Shown piece after piece: positions 1 to 7,552 of a DNA stretch of 9,284 nt (positions within the stretch are counted from its first letter, which is position 1; each line of letters opens with the position of its first letter). Origin of the DNA: Oscillospiraceae bacterium (lineage in GTDB: Bacteria > Bacillota > Clostridia > Oscillospirales > Ruminococcaceae); contig JAHHUC010000067.1 in assembly GCA_020024215.1 (NCBI GenBank), positions 1-9,284 of the forward strand. The letters are read 5' to 3'. Both the position numbers and the translations under genes were made by a program. The notes under the pieces are model-generated. The model was not told where the DNA came from. It searched no databases and saw only the letters and a program-made list of their open reading frames with translations.

Positions 1-297
1 GGAAGAAAAGTTATGCTAAAAGCTTTCTTACCTGTGCGGATTAAAGCTTTTTGCTTTATATGCAGAAAACAGGCATTAAAAAAATGGTAAAAATAAAACC
101 TAACTTAAATGTGCTTATCATTACAAAATGTCAATCTGTAACACACGCAGGAAGGAAAGTTGTGCCAAAAGCTTTCTTACCTGCGCGAAATAAAACTTTT
201 TGCTTTATATGCAGAAAAAAGCCATTAAAAAAATGGTAAAAATAAAGCCTAACTTAAAAGTGCTTATCATTACAAAATGTCAATCTGTAACATACGC
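1..297. repeat. Two tandem ~149-bp repeat units (A and B)
   Basis: Unit A (1-148, first base outside the window) and unit B (149-297) align without gaps; I count about 12 mismatches over 148 positions by eye. Each unit is module 1, a linker with a short CCATT/AATGG-type hairpin (perfect in B, 222-236), then module 3. In unit A, positions 15-26 and 43-54 form a near-perfect 12-bp inverted repeat (one mismatch) around a 16-nt loop. The high identity suggests a fairly recent tandem duplication. Confidence 0.9.
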
Positions 298-397
298 AAG
301 AAATAAGTTGTGCCAAAAGCTTTCTTACCTGTGCGGATTAAAGCTTTTTGCTAAGCTTTTTCTCGAAAAAGCGTGCTTTCTTTTAAGAAAGCGGCGC
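298..397. repeat. Shortened repeat unit C with two adjacent hairpins
   Basis: Unit C begins with module 1, identical to unit A over 38 bp (315-352 matches 18-55). It then diverges into two back-to-back hairpins instead of module 3. The first (355-372) is GCTTTTTC, loop TC, GAAAAAGC; the second (375-392) is GCTTTCTT, loop TT, AAGAAAGC. Both have perfect 8-bp arms if a two-base loop is drawn, or 7-bp arms with a tetraloop. It ends in GGCGC before the next unit starts at 398. Confidence 0.85.
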
Positions 398-617
398 AGG
401 AAATAAGTTGTGCCAAAAGCTTTTTTACCTGTGCGAATTTAAGTTCTTTGCCAAGCTTTCTTTTAAGAAAGCGGAAGAAAGCGGAAGAAAGCGAAGAATT
501 GATTAAAGCTTTTATTTTTGCTGTCTGTGTCAGAAAAGAGGCGTTAAGAAAATTTGCAAAAATAAAGCCTAACTTAAAAGTGCTTATCATTGCAAAATGT
601 CAATCTGTAACATACGC
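398..617. repeat. Enlarged repeat unit D
   Basis: Unit D carries module 1 (398-452), the 18-bp hairpin module (455-472), and two copies of GGAAGAAAGC (473-482, 483-492). A second divergent copy of the module 1 tail/linker follows (about 499-556), then module 3 (557-617). Module 3 here matches unit B (237-297) almost base for base; the one internal change is A to G at 592. The extra length looks like a hairpin block inserted into, or recombined with, a standard unit. Confidence 0.85.
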
Positions 618-707
618 AGGCATTAAAGTTATGCTAATATCAGCTTTACCTGTGCGAAATTAAATTCTTTGCCAAGCTTTCTTTTAAGAAAGCGGAAGAA
701 AGCGAAA
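618..707. repeat. Partial terminal repeat unit E
   Basis: The last, most diverged upstream unit has a degenerate module 1 (618-673), the identical 18-bp hairpin (676-693) and one GGAAGAAAGC (694-703). No module 3 follows; the sequence passes directly into the recJ promoter at 718. Confidence 0.8.
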
Positions 708-717
708 TTGGAGGGCA

Positions 718-746
718 TTGAAAAAAGGCGGAATATGTGATAAAAT
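718..746 (+). promoter_or_regulatory. Sigma-A type promoter for the recJ operon
   Basis: TTGAAA (718-723) is followed after exactly 17 bp by TAAAAT (741-746). TG at 738-739, one base before the -10, makes an extended -10. Transcription would start near 753, leaving a leader of about 25 nt. This is the only strong promoter I see ahead of the gene run, and it sits between the repeat array and recJ. Confidence 0.75.
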
Positions 747-764
747 GATATGTATTGTTAAAAT

Positions 765-769
765 GGGGG
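765..769 (+). promoter_or_regulatory. Ribosome-binding site of recJ
   Basis: GGGGG (765-769, then T) lies 9 nt before a GTG at 779 and 18 nt before the next in-frame ATG at 788. The spacing therefore favours the GTG start. Confidence 0.65.
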
Positions 770-778
770 TAAGTATAA

Positions 779-2785
779 GTGAAATCAATGCTGTGGAAAT
801 TTAAAGAAGAAAATAGGGCAGATTTTAGCTTTGATTATCCTGTCAATTCTCTTTTGGAAAAGCTGATTAGGGCAAGGTGTGAGGATGAAAGGGAGAAGGA
901 TGAGCTTCTTTACTGCACTGAGATACTAAACGACCCATGGCTTCTGCCGGACATGAAAAGGGCGGTCAGACGGGTTTCCCAAGCCATAGAAGAGGGAGAA
1001 AAGATATGCGTTTACGGAGATTATGATTGTGACGGAGTGTGCGCCACAGCCATTTTGGTAAATTATCTGGAAAACGTGGGCGCAAGGGTGTTCTATTATA
1101 TACCTCACAGGGAAAAGGAGGGCTACGGCATGAATAAAAATGCGGTGGACTTCATATGCTCTCAGGGGGCATCCTTGATAATAACAGTGGATAACGGAAT
1201 AACTGCGACAGATGAAATAAGCTATGCCAAAAAGCTGGGGATGGATACGGTGGTGACAGATCACCACATTCCGAGGGAGACTCTTCCCGGGGCATATGCC
1301 AATGTGGACCCTCACATAAACGGCTGCAGCTATCCTTTTAAAAATATATGCGGTGCCATGGTGGTATTCAAGCTTTTGTGCGCCATGGAAAACGAGAGGG
1401 GCTTCTTTCTTTTGGAGCAGTATGCCGATCTTTTGGCGATAGCCATTGTAGGCGATGTTATGGAAATGAGAAACGAAAACCGCTTTGTGGTAAAAAAAGG
1501 GATAGAGCTTATAAAAGAGGGAAGATGCAGAGGGCTTTGCGCGCTTTTGCAGAAGGCAGGAATTTTTGAAGCCGGTTCTGTCAATTCTGAAACCATAGGC
1601 TTTGCGCTCTGCCCAAGAATAAACGCAGCAGGCAGAATGGATTCTGCGGATTTTCCGGTGATGCTGTTTTTATCAGAAGGAGCAGATGAGCAGGAGGAGC
1701 TTTCCTCGCATCTTGACAGCCTAAATGCCATGAGACGGAATGAGGAAGAAAGAATATTAAAGGAGATAAAGGAGCAGCTTAGGGAAAATCCCCAAATTTT
1801 AAGCCACAGGATAATGGTTTTGGAGGGAGAGGGCTGGAATCCCGGTGTGGTGGGAATTGCAGCCTCTCGCCTTGCGGAGGAATTTTCAAGGCCTGTTCTT
1901 ATTGCTGCAAAGGACAAGGGAATGGCAAAGGGCTCGGCAAGAAGCATTGAGGGCTTTTCCATAATTGCCGCCATAACAGAATGTTCTGCGCCGTTGACTC
2001 ACTTCGGAGGCCATCCCATGGCAGCAGGCTTCAGCCTTTTGTCAGATAAAATAGGGGAATTCAGGCAGCTTTTGAATGATTACGAAAAGAAAAACAATCT
2101 GCCGCTTTGCAGACTCAGTGTGGATTTTAAGGCAGAGCCAAAGGATCTGACTGTGGAAAATGTAAAGAGCCTGAGAATTTTAGAGCCTTACGGCGCAGGC
2201 AACCCCTCTGCCGTGATGGTTATGGAAAATGCAGAGATAATAAAAAAGACAGCACTTTCAGGCAAAAAGCACACAAAATATCTCATAAGCAAGGATAAAA
2301 GCACATATGAGCTTTTGTGCTTTAATTTAAACAGCAGCACAAGCAAGGCAGAGGTGGGAGATTTTATAGATGCGGCATTCAGCGCCTCTGTAAACCAATG
2401 GGCAGGAAATGAAACTGTTCAGCTCACCATGATTTCCATGCGCCCGGCAGGATGCGATTATGAGGAAATTTACAGAGAGATGAGGCTTTATGAGAACTTT
2501 AAAAGGGGAGAAAGCATAGATGCCTCTCTTTGCCCAAAAAGAGACGAGACGGCCGTGCTTTACAAATTTTTGAAGGTCAAAAGCATAAACCTCAAAAGCT
2601 TGATATGGGAGTACGGAAGATATAAAAAAAGACTTGATTTAAGCTTTATAAAGTTTTTGCTGTCTTTGGATATTTTAAGGGAATTAGGAACAATAAATGA
2701 GGATGAAAGGGGCTTTTCCCGGGTTATACCCAATGTGCCCAAATGCGATTTCAACACCTCTTTGACCGTTAGGAGATTTTCATAG
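779..2785 (+). CDS. recJ: Single-stranded-DNA-specific exonuclease RecJ
   Basis: A 5'-3' exonuclease on single-stranded DNA, acting in recombinational repair and mismatch repair; DHH/DHHA1 superfamily, cytoplasmic, metal dependent. The 668-residue product has the family motifs in order: DYDCDG (81-86), VDNG (137-140), TDHH (160-163), IVGD with the conserved Asp at 226, RINAAGRM (280-287), then the DHHA1 part with NPGVVGIAASRL (354-365) and FGGHPMAAGF (409-418). An OB-fold region follows from about 440 (EPYGAGNP at 469-476). The last ~85 residues are a helical C-terminal extension, so it is longer than E. coli RecJ and shorter than B. subtilis RecJ. The GTG start is chosen from its Shine-Dalgarno spacing; ATG at 788 is the alternative. 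It is the first gene of the operon, and relA begins at the base after its stop codon. Confidence 0.95.
   Translation: MKSMLWKFKEENRADFSFDYPVNSLLEKLIRARCEDEREKDELLYCTEILNDPWLLPDMKRAVRRVSQAIEEGEKICVYGDYDCDGVCATAILVNYLENVGARVFYYIPHREKEGYGMNKNAVDFICSQGASLIITVDNGITATDEISYAKKLGMDTVVTDHHIPRETLPGAYANVDPHINGCSYPFKNICGAMVVFKLLCAMENERGFFLLEQYADLLAIAIVGDVMEMRNENRFVVKKGIELIKEGRCRGLCALLQKAGIFEAGSVNSETIGFALCPRINAAGRMDSADFPVMLFLSEGADEQEELSSHLDSLNAMRRNEEERILKEIKEQLRENPQILSHRIMVLEGEGWNPGVVGIAASRLAEEFSRPVLIAAKDKGMAKGSARSIEGFSIIAAITECSAPLTHFGGHPMAAGFSLLSDKIGEFRQLLNDYEKKNNLPLCRLSVDFKAEPKDLTVENVKSLRILEPYGAGNPSAVMVMENAEIIKKTALSGKKHTKYLISKDKSTYELLCFNLNSSTSKAEVGDFIDAAFSASVNQWAGNETVQLTMISMRPAGCDYEEIYREMRLYENFKRGESIDASLCPKRDETAVLYKFLKVKSINLKSLIWEYGRYKKRLDLSFIKFLLSLDILRELGTINEDERGFSRVIPNVPKCDFNTSLTVRRFS
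2771..2775 (+). promoter_or_regulatory. Ribosome-binding site of relA inside recJ
   Basis: AGGAG lies in the last codons of recJ, 10 nt before the relA ATG at 2786. Stop TAG (2783-2785) and start ATG are directly adjacent, which suggests translational coupling. Confidence 0.7.
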
Positions 2786-4963
2786 ATGGAAAAAATAAAT
2801 GTTGCAACCTACGATGACCTGAAAAATGTAATAAAAGAATCGGGCAGAAGCTATGACAACAGCCTGATAGAAAGGGCTTACAGACTTGCCAATTCCGCCC
2901 ACGAGGGACAGCTCAGGCGCTCAGGCGCTCCGTATATAAGCCATCCGCTTTCTGTTGCTGTAATTCTTGTCAATCTGGGAATGGACACAGAATCTGTGGT
3001 GGCTGCGCTGCTTCACGATGTGGTGGAGGACACATCGGTGGAAACTGCCGTTATAGAAAAGGAATTCGGAAAGGAAATTGCCAATCTGGTGGAGGGAGTA
3101 ACCAAATTGGGACAGGTGCCCTATGTCTCAAGAGAGGAGCAGCAGGCAGAAAACATAAGAAAGATGTTTCTTGCTATGGCGGTTGACATAAGGGTGATGA
3201 TAATAAAGCTGGCAGACAGGCTGCACAATGCCAGAACCTTTCAGTATCTGCCGGATGAAAAGAGAAGATACAAGGCGTTGGAGACAATGGAGATATATGC
3301 GCCCATTGCCGACAGACTGGGAATAAGGACCATAAAGGAGGAATTGGAGGATATCTCCTTAAAATATCTGGACCCGGTTGCAAATGCGGAGATAGAAAAA
3401 AGGCTTAAGGACACATGGGAGCAGGAGACGTTTCTTGACAATATAATAAAGGTCATGAATGAAAGAATTTTAAAGGAGCATCCTAAGGCGCACATAGAGG
3501 GCAGAATTAAAAGCCACTATGGAATTTACCGAAAGGTTTATATGAACGGCAGGGATTTTTCTGATATTTATGACATATATGCGGTGAGGGTAATTGTGGA
3601 TTCTGTCATAGAATGTTACAATATATTAGGTATAATACATGATATGTTCAAGCCTATACCCAACAGGTTCAAGGATTATATATCCACACCTAAGCAGAAT
3701 ATGTACCAGAGCCTGCACACCTCCTGCTTTGACAGAAGCGGAACCCCCTTTGAGGTGCAGATAAGAACCTGGGATATGCACTATACAGCCGAATACGGAA
3801 TTGCTGCCCATTGGAAATACAAGATGGGAATGACAGGCAAAAACAGCATGGAGGATCGCCTTGCATGGGTGCGCCAGCTTTTGGAAAGCCAGCAGGAGGG
3901 CGAGGATGCAGAGGAAATTGTCCGCTCCATAAAGACGGATATTGCGCCGGAGGAGGTATTTGTCTTTACCCCAAAGGGGGATGTGATGAGCCTTCCTATG
4001 GGCGCAACGGTTTTGGATTATGCCTATAAGATCCATTCTGCGGTGGGAAATCACATGGTGGGCGCCAAAATTGACGGAAAGATATGCGCTATTGACACAC
4101 CTGTGCAGACCGGAATGATAATTGAAATAATGACGCAGGCAAGCAAAACCCCCAACAGGGACTGGCTTAACATAGCAAGAACCGGCGAGGCAAGGACCAA
4201 GATAAGAAGCTGGTTCAAAAAGGAAAAGCGGGAGGAAAACATTGAAGAGGGCAGGGCGATTCTTTTAAGGGAGTTTAAAAGAAACAGCATAAACCCCACA
4301 GAGGAGGAGCTGGAGGAAATTCTGGAGTCCGAATCAAAGAAGCAGAACCTCGCAGGAGCCGATGATTTTCTGGCTTCCATAGGCTATGGGGGCTTTGCGG
4401 TTTCAAAGATAATCCCAAGGCTCAAGGAGGAATTTCAGAAAAAGCACAAGAAGGAGGAAAAGCCGGAGCTTTCGCCGATAGTAAAGGCAAGAAAGGAAAA
4501 GAAGGGCATTTCCGGTGTTGAGGTGGAGGGGCTTGACAACTGCCTTGTAAAATTTGCCAAGTGCTGCAATCCGCTGCCGGGCGATGAAATTGTGGGCTTT
4601 ATCACAAGGGGCTACGGCGTTTCCATACACAAAAAGGATTGTCCCAATGCCATAATGAGCAAGCAGAGGGAGGAGCAGCCGGGCAGATGGGTAAATGCCC
4701 GCTGGGCAGGAGAGGTGCAGGAAAGCTTCCAGAGCACCATTGAGATAATAGGTCAGAAAAGAAGCGGACTTTTGGCTGATGTGAGCATGCTGTTCAACAA
4801 CCTCAGGGTGGATCTTCATTCCTTCAATGCCAAGGAGCTGAAGAACGAAACACTGATGTTTAAAATCACAATGGCTGTAAATGACATTGCACAGCTGAAC
4901 TTTGTTATAAATCAGGTGCAGAAGATAAAGGGCATACTGAAGGTGGAAAGAGTTACCGGATAA
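2786..4963 (+). CDS. relA: Bifunctional (p)ppGpp synthetase/hydrolase Rel
   Basis: Makes and degrades the alarmone (p)ppGpp, the master signal of the stringent response, on stalled ribosomes. The 725-residue protein has the full long-RSH layout. The HD hydrolase domain has His53, the HDVVED motif at 77-82 and Asp144 in LADRLHN, so hydrolase activity is expected. The synthetase domain has GRIKSHYGIYRK (239-250), RFKD (294-297, the RxKD form typical of bifunctional Rel rather than synthetase-only E. coli RelA), YQSLHT (307-312) and EVQIRT (323-328). The TGS domain spans about 388-448, the zinc-finger region has Cys593-Cys594, His615 and Cys619, and the ACT domain covers about 648-723. Length is normal for the family. 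It sits between recJ and dtd, the usual Firmicutes neighbours, but without apt. The bifunctional assignment is read from intact motifs. Confidence 0.97.
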   Translation: MEKINVATYDDLKNVIKESGRSYDNSLIERAYRLANSAHEGQLRRSGAPYISHPLSVAVILVNLGMDTESVVAALLHDVVEDTSVETAVIEKEFGKEIANLVEGVTKLGQVPYVSREEQQAENIRKMFLAMAVDIRVMIIKLADRLHNARTFQYLPDEKRRYKALETMEIYAPIADRLGIRTIKEELEDISLKYLDPVANAEIEKRLKDTWEQETFLDNIIKVMNERILKEHPKAHIEGRIKSHYGIYRKVYMNGRDFSDIYDIYAVRVIVDSVIECYNILGIIHDMFKPIPNRFKDYISTPKQNMYQSLHTSCFDRSGTPFEVQIRTWDMHYTAEYGIAAHWKYKMGMTGKNSMEDRLAWVRQLLESQQEGEDAEEIVRSIKTDIAPEEVFVFTPKGDVMSLPMGATVLDYAYKIHSAVGNHMVGAKIDGKICAIDTPVQTGMIIEIMTQASKTPNRDWLNIARTGEARTKIRSWFKKEKREENIEEGRAILLREFKRNSINPTEEELEEILESESKKQNLAGADDFLASIGYGGFAVSKIIPRLKEEFQKKHKKEEKPELSPIVKARKEKKGISGVEVEGLDNCLVKFAKCCNPLPGDEIVGFITRGYGVSIHKKDCPNAIMSKQREEQPGRWVNARWAGEVQESFQSTIEIIGQKRSGLLADVSMLFNNLRVDLHSFNAKELKNETLMFKITMAVNDIAQLNFVINQVQKIKGILKVERVTG

Positions 4964-4974
4964 GAGGTGTTGAT

Positions 4975-5433
4975 ATGAGACTGGTTATACAAAGAGTAAA
5001 ATATGCAAGCGTTTCCGTGGATGGTATAATTACAGGCCGGATAGATGACGGCTTTTTGGTGCTTTTCGGCGCAAAGGAGGGGGACAAAGAGAAGGAGGCC
5101 TCCCACCTTGCCAAAAAGCTGGCAGGCCTGAGGATTTTTGAGGATGAAAACCAAAAGATGAACCTCTCCTTAAAGGAGGTGGGCGCAGCTGTACTCTCTG
5201 TTTCACAGTTCACACTTTACGGAGACTGCAAAAAGGGCAACAGACCTTCCTTTATAAAGGCCATGAGGCCGGATGAGGCAAAAAGGCTGTACGAATTTTT
5301 CAATGAGCAGCTAAAGGCAAACGGAATCGAAAGGGTGGAAACCGGAATTTTCGGGGCTGATATGAAGGTGGAGCTTTTAAATGACGGCCCTGTCACAATA
5401 ATTATGGATTCTGAGGAAATGATGAAGGATTAA
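4975..5433 (+). CDS. dtd: D-aminoacyl-tRNA deacylase
   Basis: Hydrolyses D-amino acids (and glycine mischarged on tRNA-Ala) from tRNA, protecting translation from D-residues; a cytoplasmic homodimer. The 152-residue product is of normal DTD length and opens with MRLVIQRVKYASVSVDG, typical of the family. It carries SQFTLYGD (77-84) and NDGPVTI (136-142), whose Gly138-Pro139 is the cross-subunit cis Gly-Pro motif used for chiral proofreading. AGAGGTG (4963-4969) lies 5 nt before the ATG and overlaps the relA stop; the gap to relA is 11 nt. The relA-dtd pair is conserved in Firmicutes and joins stringent control with tRNA quality control. Confidence 0.96.
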   Translation: MRLVIQRVKYASVSVDGIITGRIDDGFLVLFGAKEGDKEKEASHLAKKLAGLRIFEDENQKMNLSLKEVGAAVLSVSQFTLYGDCKKGNRPSFIKAMRPDEAKRLYEFFNEQLKANGIERVETGIFGADMKVELLNDGPVTIIMDSEEMMKD

Positions 5434-5471
5434 AATAAATGTAACATAAAGAAGGAAGGTAAATAACAAAT

Positions 5472-6107
5472 ATGCTGTATACTTTACAATTAGGGCCGCT
5501 TGCAACAAATTGTTACATCATGGCCAACGAGGAAAACCAATGTGTTATAATAGATGCAGGGGGAAGCTTTAAAAAGCTCAAGGAATTTCTGGATGAAAAA
5601 AATTTAAGCTGCACAGATTTGATACTGACACACGGACATTATGACCACATAGGCGCAGCCTCGGCTGTCAAAAGGGCTTATCCGGATTGCAGGGTTTATA
5701 TAAATTCCGACGACAGCATAATATATGACAATTATGTCAAGGGACAGGGGTTGCCGGCCTATCTTAAAAAGCAGGATTATGAAGCCTTTGCGCCCACAGA
5801 TGACCTTAAAAACAAGGACAGCTTGAATGTAGCCGGCTTTGAATTTAAGATAATACACACACCGGGACACACACCGGGAGGCGTGACGCTGGTATGTCAG
5901 AGGTTTATGTTTACAGGAGATACTCTTTTTAAAGGCTCCATGGGAAGGGTGGACCTTTTAGGCGGCAGCGAGGAGGAAATAATGAAATCGCTCAAAAGGC
6001 TGTATGAATATGAGGGGGATTATGCCGTTCTTCCCGGTCACGAGGGCGCAAGCACGCTTTCTGAGGAAAGAGAGACAAATCCCTATATGAAGCTGGCGAT
6101 AAAATGA
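5472..6107 (+). CDS. MBL-fold metallo-hydrolase, glyoxalase II-like
   Basis: A metallo-beta-lactamase-fold hydrolase of the hydroxyacylglutathione hydrolase-like (GloB/YcbL-type) group, binding two metal ions. The 211-residue product has the signature THGHYDH (His54, His56, Asp58, His59), then His133 in HTPGHTPGG, Asp150 in FTGDTLF and His190 in LPGHE: a complete metal-ligand set. It lacks the long C-terminal substrate domain of true glyoxalase II, so the thioester substrate cannot be assigned. A GGAAGGT ribosome site (5454-5460) precedes the ATG by 11 nt; the gap to dtd is 38 nt. Its stop overlaps the hemZ start by four bases (ATGA), which indicates tight coupling. Confidence 0.93.
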   Translation: MLYTLQLGPLATNCYIMANEENQCVIIDAGGSFKKLKEFLDEKNLSCTDLILTHGHYDHIGAASAVKRAYPDCRVYINSDDSIIYDNYVKGQGLPAYLKKQDYEAFAPTDDLKNKDSLNVAGFEFKIIHTPGHTPGGVTLVCQRFMFTGDTLFKGSMGRVDLLGGSEEEIMKSLKRLYEYEGDYAVLPGHEGASTLSEERETNPYMKLAIK

Positions 6108-7552
6108 TTTTGGTTTTAAAGGGAAAGCTGGACAGATATGAGGCGGAGGCATTTGCAAGGATGCTTTTTCCAAAAATAGCTTTGGCAGATGAGGTTTGCG
6201 AGGAAAACTTTGCTGTCATAACATCAGAAGCTGATGCTCTGAGCGTCTCTATAAGGCTTGAGGGAAAAAGCTTTGCGGAAAAAAGCAGCATAACAGACGG
6301 CGAAGCTGTCACACAAAAGGCCTGCAAGCTGCTTTTAAAGGGCTTTACCGCACTTACAAGAAAGACAAACAACTGGGGAATACTCACAGGAGTGCGCCCT
6401 ATAAAATTTTACAGAGAGCTTATGGGGAAAAATTTTTCCGATGAAGAGATAAGGTCTGCCATGAGAGAAAAATGGGCTGTTTCGGAAAAAAATTCCGATT
6501 TTGCCCTGCTTGTTGCAAAAAGCCAGATAGAGCAAATTAAAAAGCTGTCAAAAAAAGGCGCCTCGGTTTATATAGGCATACCCTTTTGCCCCACAAGGTG
6601 CAGCTACTGCACCTTTGTCAGCTCCGCAACAGATGAAAAAAGCCCCATAATAGACGATTATCTTGACTGCCTGATGCCGGAAATTGAGGGAATAGGAAAA
6701 ATAATTGAAAAAAATTCACTCACCTTGGACACTCTTTATCTCGGAGGGGGAACTCCCACCATATTGTCAGCCCATAGGCTTGACAGGCTTATGAAATGCA
6801 TATGTGAAAAGCTGCCTGTGCGCTTGGGCATGGAGATGACCTGCGAGGGGGGAAGGCCGGACACAATAGATGAGGAAAAGCTGTCCGTTTTGAGGTCATA
6901 TGGCGTAAACAGGATATCTGTCAACCCCCAAAGCATGAGACAGAGCGTTTTGGATGCAGCCAACAGGCGCCACAGCATAGCCGACATTGTGGAAAAGGCA
7001 CAGCTTGCCATGGATATGGGCTTTAAGGTGAACATGGATCTCATAGCCGGAATGGAGGGGGATGATTTAAAGGGCTTTAAATATTCTCTTGACAGTCTGA
7101 CAGAAATAAAGCCCCACAATATAACCGTACATTCTCTCACGCTGAAACGGGGAAGCAGGCTTTATGAAAATGAAGGCTCTGCCATCTTCAACAAGGATGA
7201 GGAGATGGAAAAAATGATAGAATATTCAAGAGATGCGCTGCTTAAGGCGGATTATAAGCCATATTACCTTTACAGAAACAAGGGAACCATAGGAAATTTG
7301 GATAACACAGGCTATGAAAGGGACAACAGCCCCTGCCTTTATAATATAGTGATGATGGAGGAGGTTCAGTCGGTATTTTCCGCAGGCGCCAACTCGGTTA
7401 CAAGGCTTAACAAAGGGACGGAGCTTAAAAGGATTTTTGCCCTAAAGCTACCGCTGGAATATATAAAAAATCCTAAAAGAATTGAAAAGAATCTAAAGGA
7501 AGCAGGTGATTTTTATGAAAACTGTACTGCCCACAGGCAACAGCCATATTGA
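6104..7552 (+). CDS. hemZ: HemZ-type radical SAM protein (coproporphyrinogen dehydrogenase-like)
   Basis: An oxygen-independent coproporphyrinogen III oxidase relative of the HemZ branch; cytoplasmic, binding a [4Fe-4S] cluster and S-adenosylmethionine. The 482-residue product has an N-terminal region with GILTGVRPIKF (92-102), typical of HemZ. The radical SAM core follows: IGIPFCPTRCSYC with cluster cysteines 162, 166 and 169, GGGTPT (214-219, SAM binding), and NRISVNPQSM (269-278). Length is normal for HemZ. No other haem genes are in view, so a role in haem synthesis is not proven; HemZ-like proteins occur in Clostridia where function is uncertain. It starts within the end of the MBL gene (ATGA overlap) and its last 38 nt overlap the next gene. 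Confidence 0.92.
   Translation: MILVLKGKLDRYEAEAFARMLFPKIALADEVCEENFAVITSEADALSVSIRLEGKSFAEKSSITDGEAVTQKACKLLLKGFTALTRKTNNWGILTGVRPIKFYRELMGKNFSDEEIRSAMREKWAVSEKNSDFALLVAKSQIEQIKKLSKKGASVYIGIPFCPTRCSYCTFVSSATDEKSPIIDDYLDCLMPEIEGIGKIIEKNSLTLDTLYLGGGTPTILSAHRLDRLMKCICEKLPVRLGMEMTCEGGRPDTIDEEKLSVLRSYGVNRISVNPQSMRQSVLDAANRRHSIADIVEKAQLAMDMGFKVNMDLIAGMEGDDLKGFKYSLDSLTEIKPHNITVHSLTLKRGSRLYENEGSAIFNKDEEMEKMIEYSRDALLKADYKPYYLYRNKGTIGNLDNTGYERDNSPCLYNIVMMEEVQSVFSAGANSVTRLNKGTELKRIFALKLPLEYIKNPKRIEKNLKEAGDFYENCTAHRQQPY
7504..7510 (+). promoter_or_regulatory. Ribosome-binding site that decides the kinase start
   Basis: AGGTGAT matches the 3' part of the consensus AGGAGGTGATC and is aligned about 8 nt (GGAGG-equivalent spacing) before the ATG at 7515. 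The GTG at 7506 lies inside this site and is therefore less likely to be the start. The site lies within hemZ. Confidence 0.65.

Larger units (their letters stand above)
1..707. repeat. Modular direct-repeat array, non-coding
   Basis: This stretch lacks a convincing gene and is built of repeated blocks. Three modules recur. Module 1 (about 55 bp, near 1-54, 149-203, 298-352, 398-452, 618-673) starts GGAA(G/A) and contains CTTACCTGTGCGG or a close variant. Module 2 is an 18-bp hairpin, GCTTTCTTTTAAGAAAGC (375-392, 455-472, 676-693). Module 3 (about 60 bp, ending at 148, 297 and 617) contains TGTCAATCTGTAACA or a one-base variant. All copies point the same way. The same family reappears after the operon near 9150-9228. 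The array begins before or at the window edge, so its full length is unknown. Function is unknown; an intergenic repeat family, a decayed mobile element or repeated structured RNA are all possible. Confidence 0.9.

Noticed and set aside
51..663. Overlapping short open frames in the repeat array that share a KIKPNLKVLII-type peptide
   Set aside because: The peptide recurs because the DNA repeats. The frames run through unit junctions in different phases since 149 is not a multiple of three, there are no ribosome sites, and base changes between copies alter residues freely. They are likely to be annotated spuriously.
1..707. CRISPR array
   Set aside because: Repeats are about 149 bp, modular and adjacent, with no short identical repeats separated by unique spacers of constant length, and no cas genes are present.
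718..778. Riboswitch or T-box leader ahead of recJ
   Set aside because: The predicted leader is only about 25 nt, too short for such a structure.
1330..1974. Long reverse-strand open frame within recJ
   Set aside because: It is antisense to a gene with complete DHH/DHHA1 motifs, resembles no family, and has no supporting ribosome site or promoter; it is a shadow frame.
3631..3636. TATAAT box inside relA
   Set aside because: There is no acceptable -35 element 16-18 bp upstream and it lies within conserved synthetase-domain codons, so it is probably chance.
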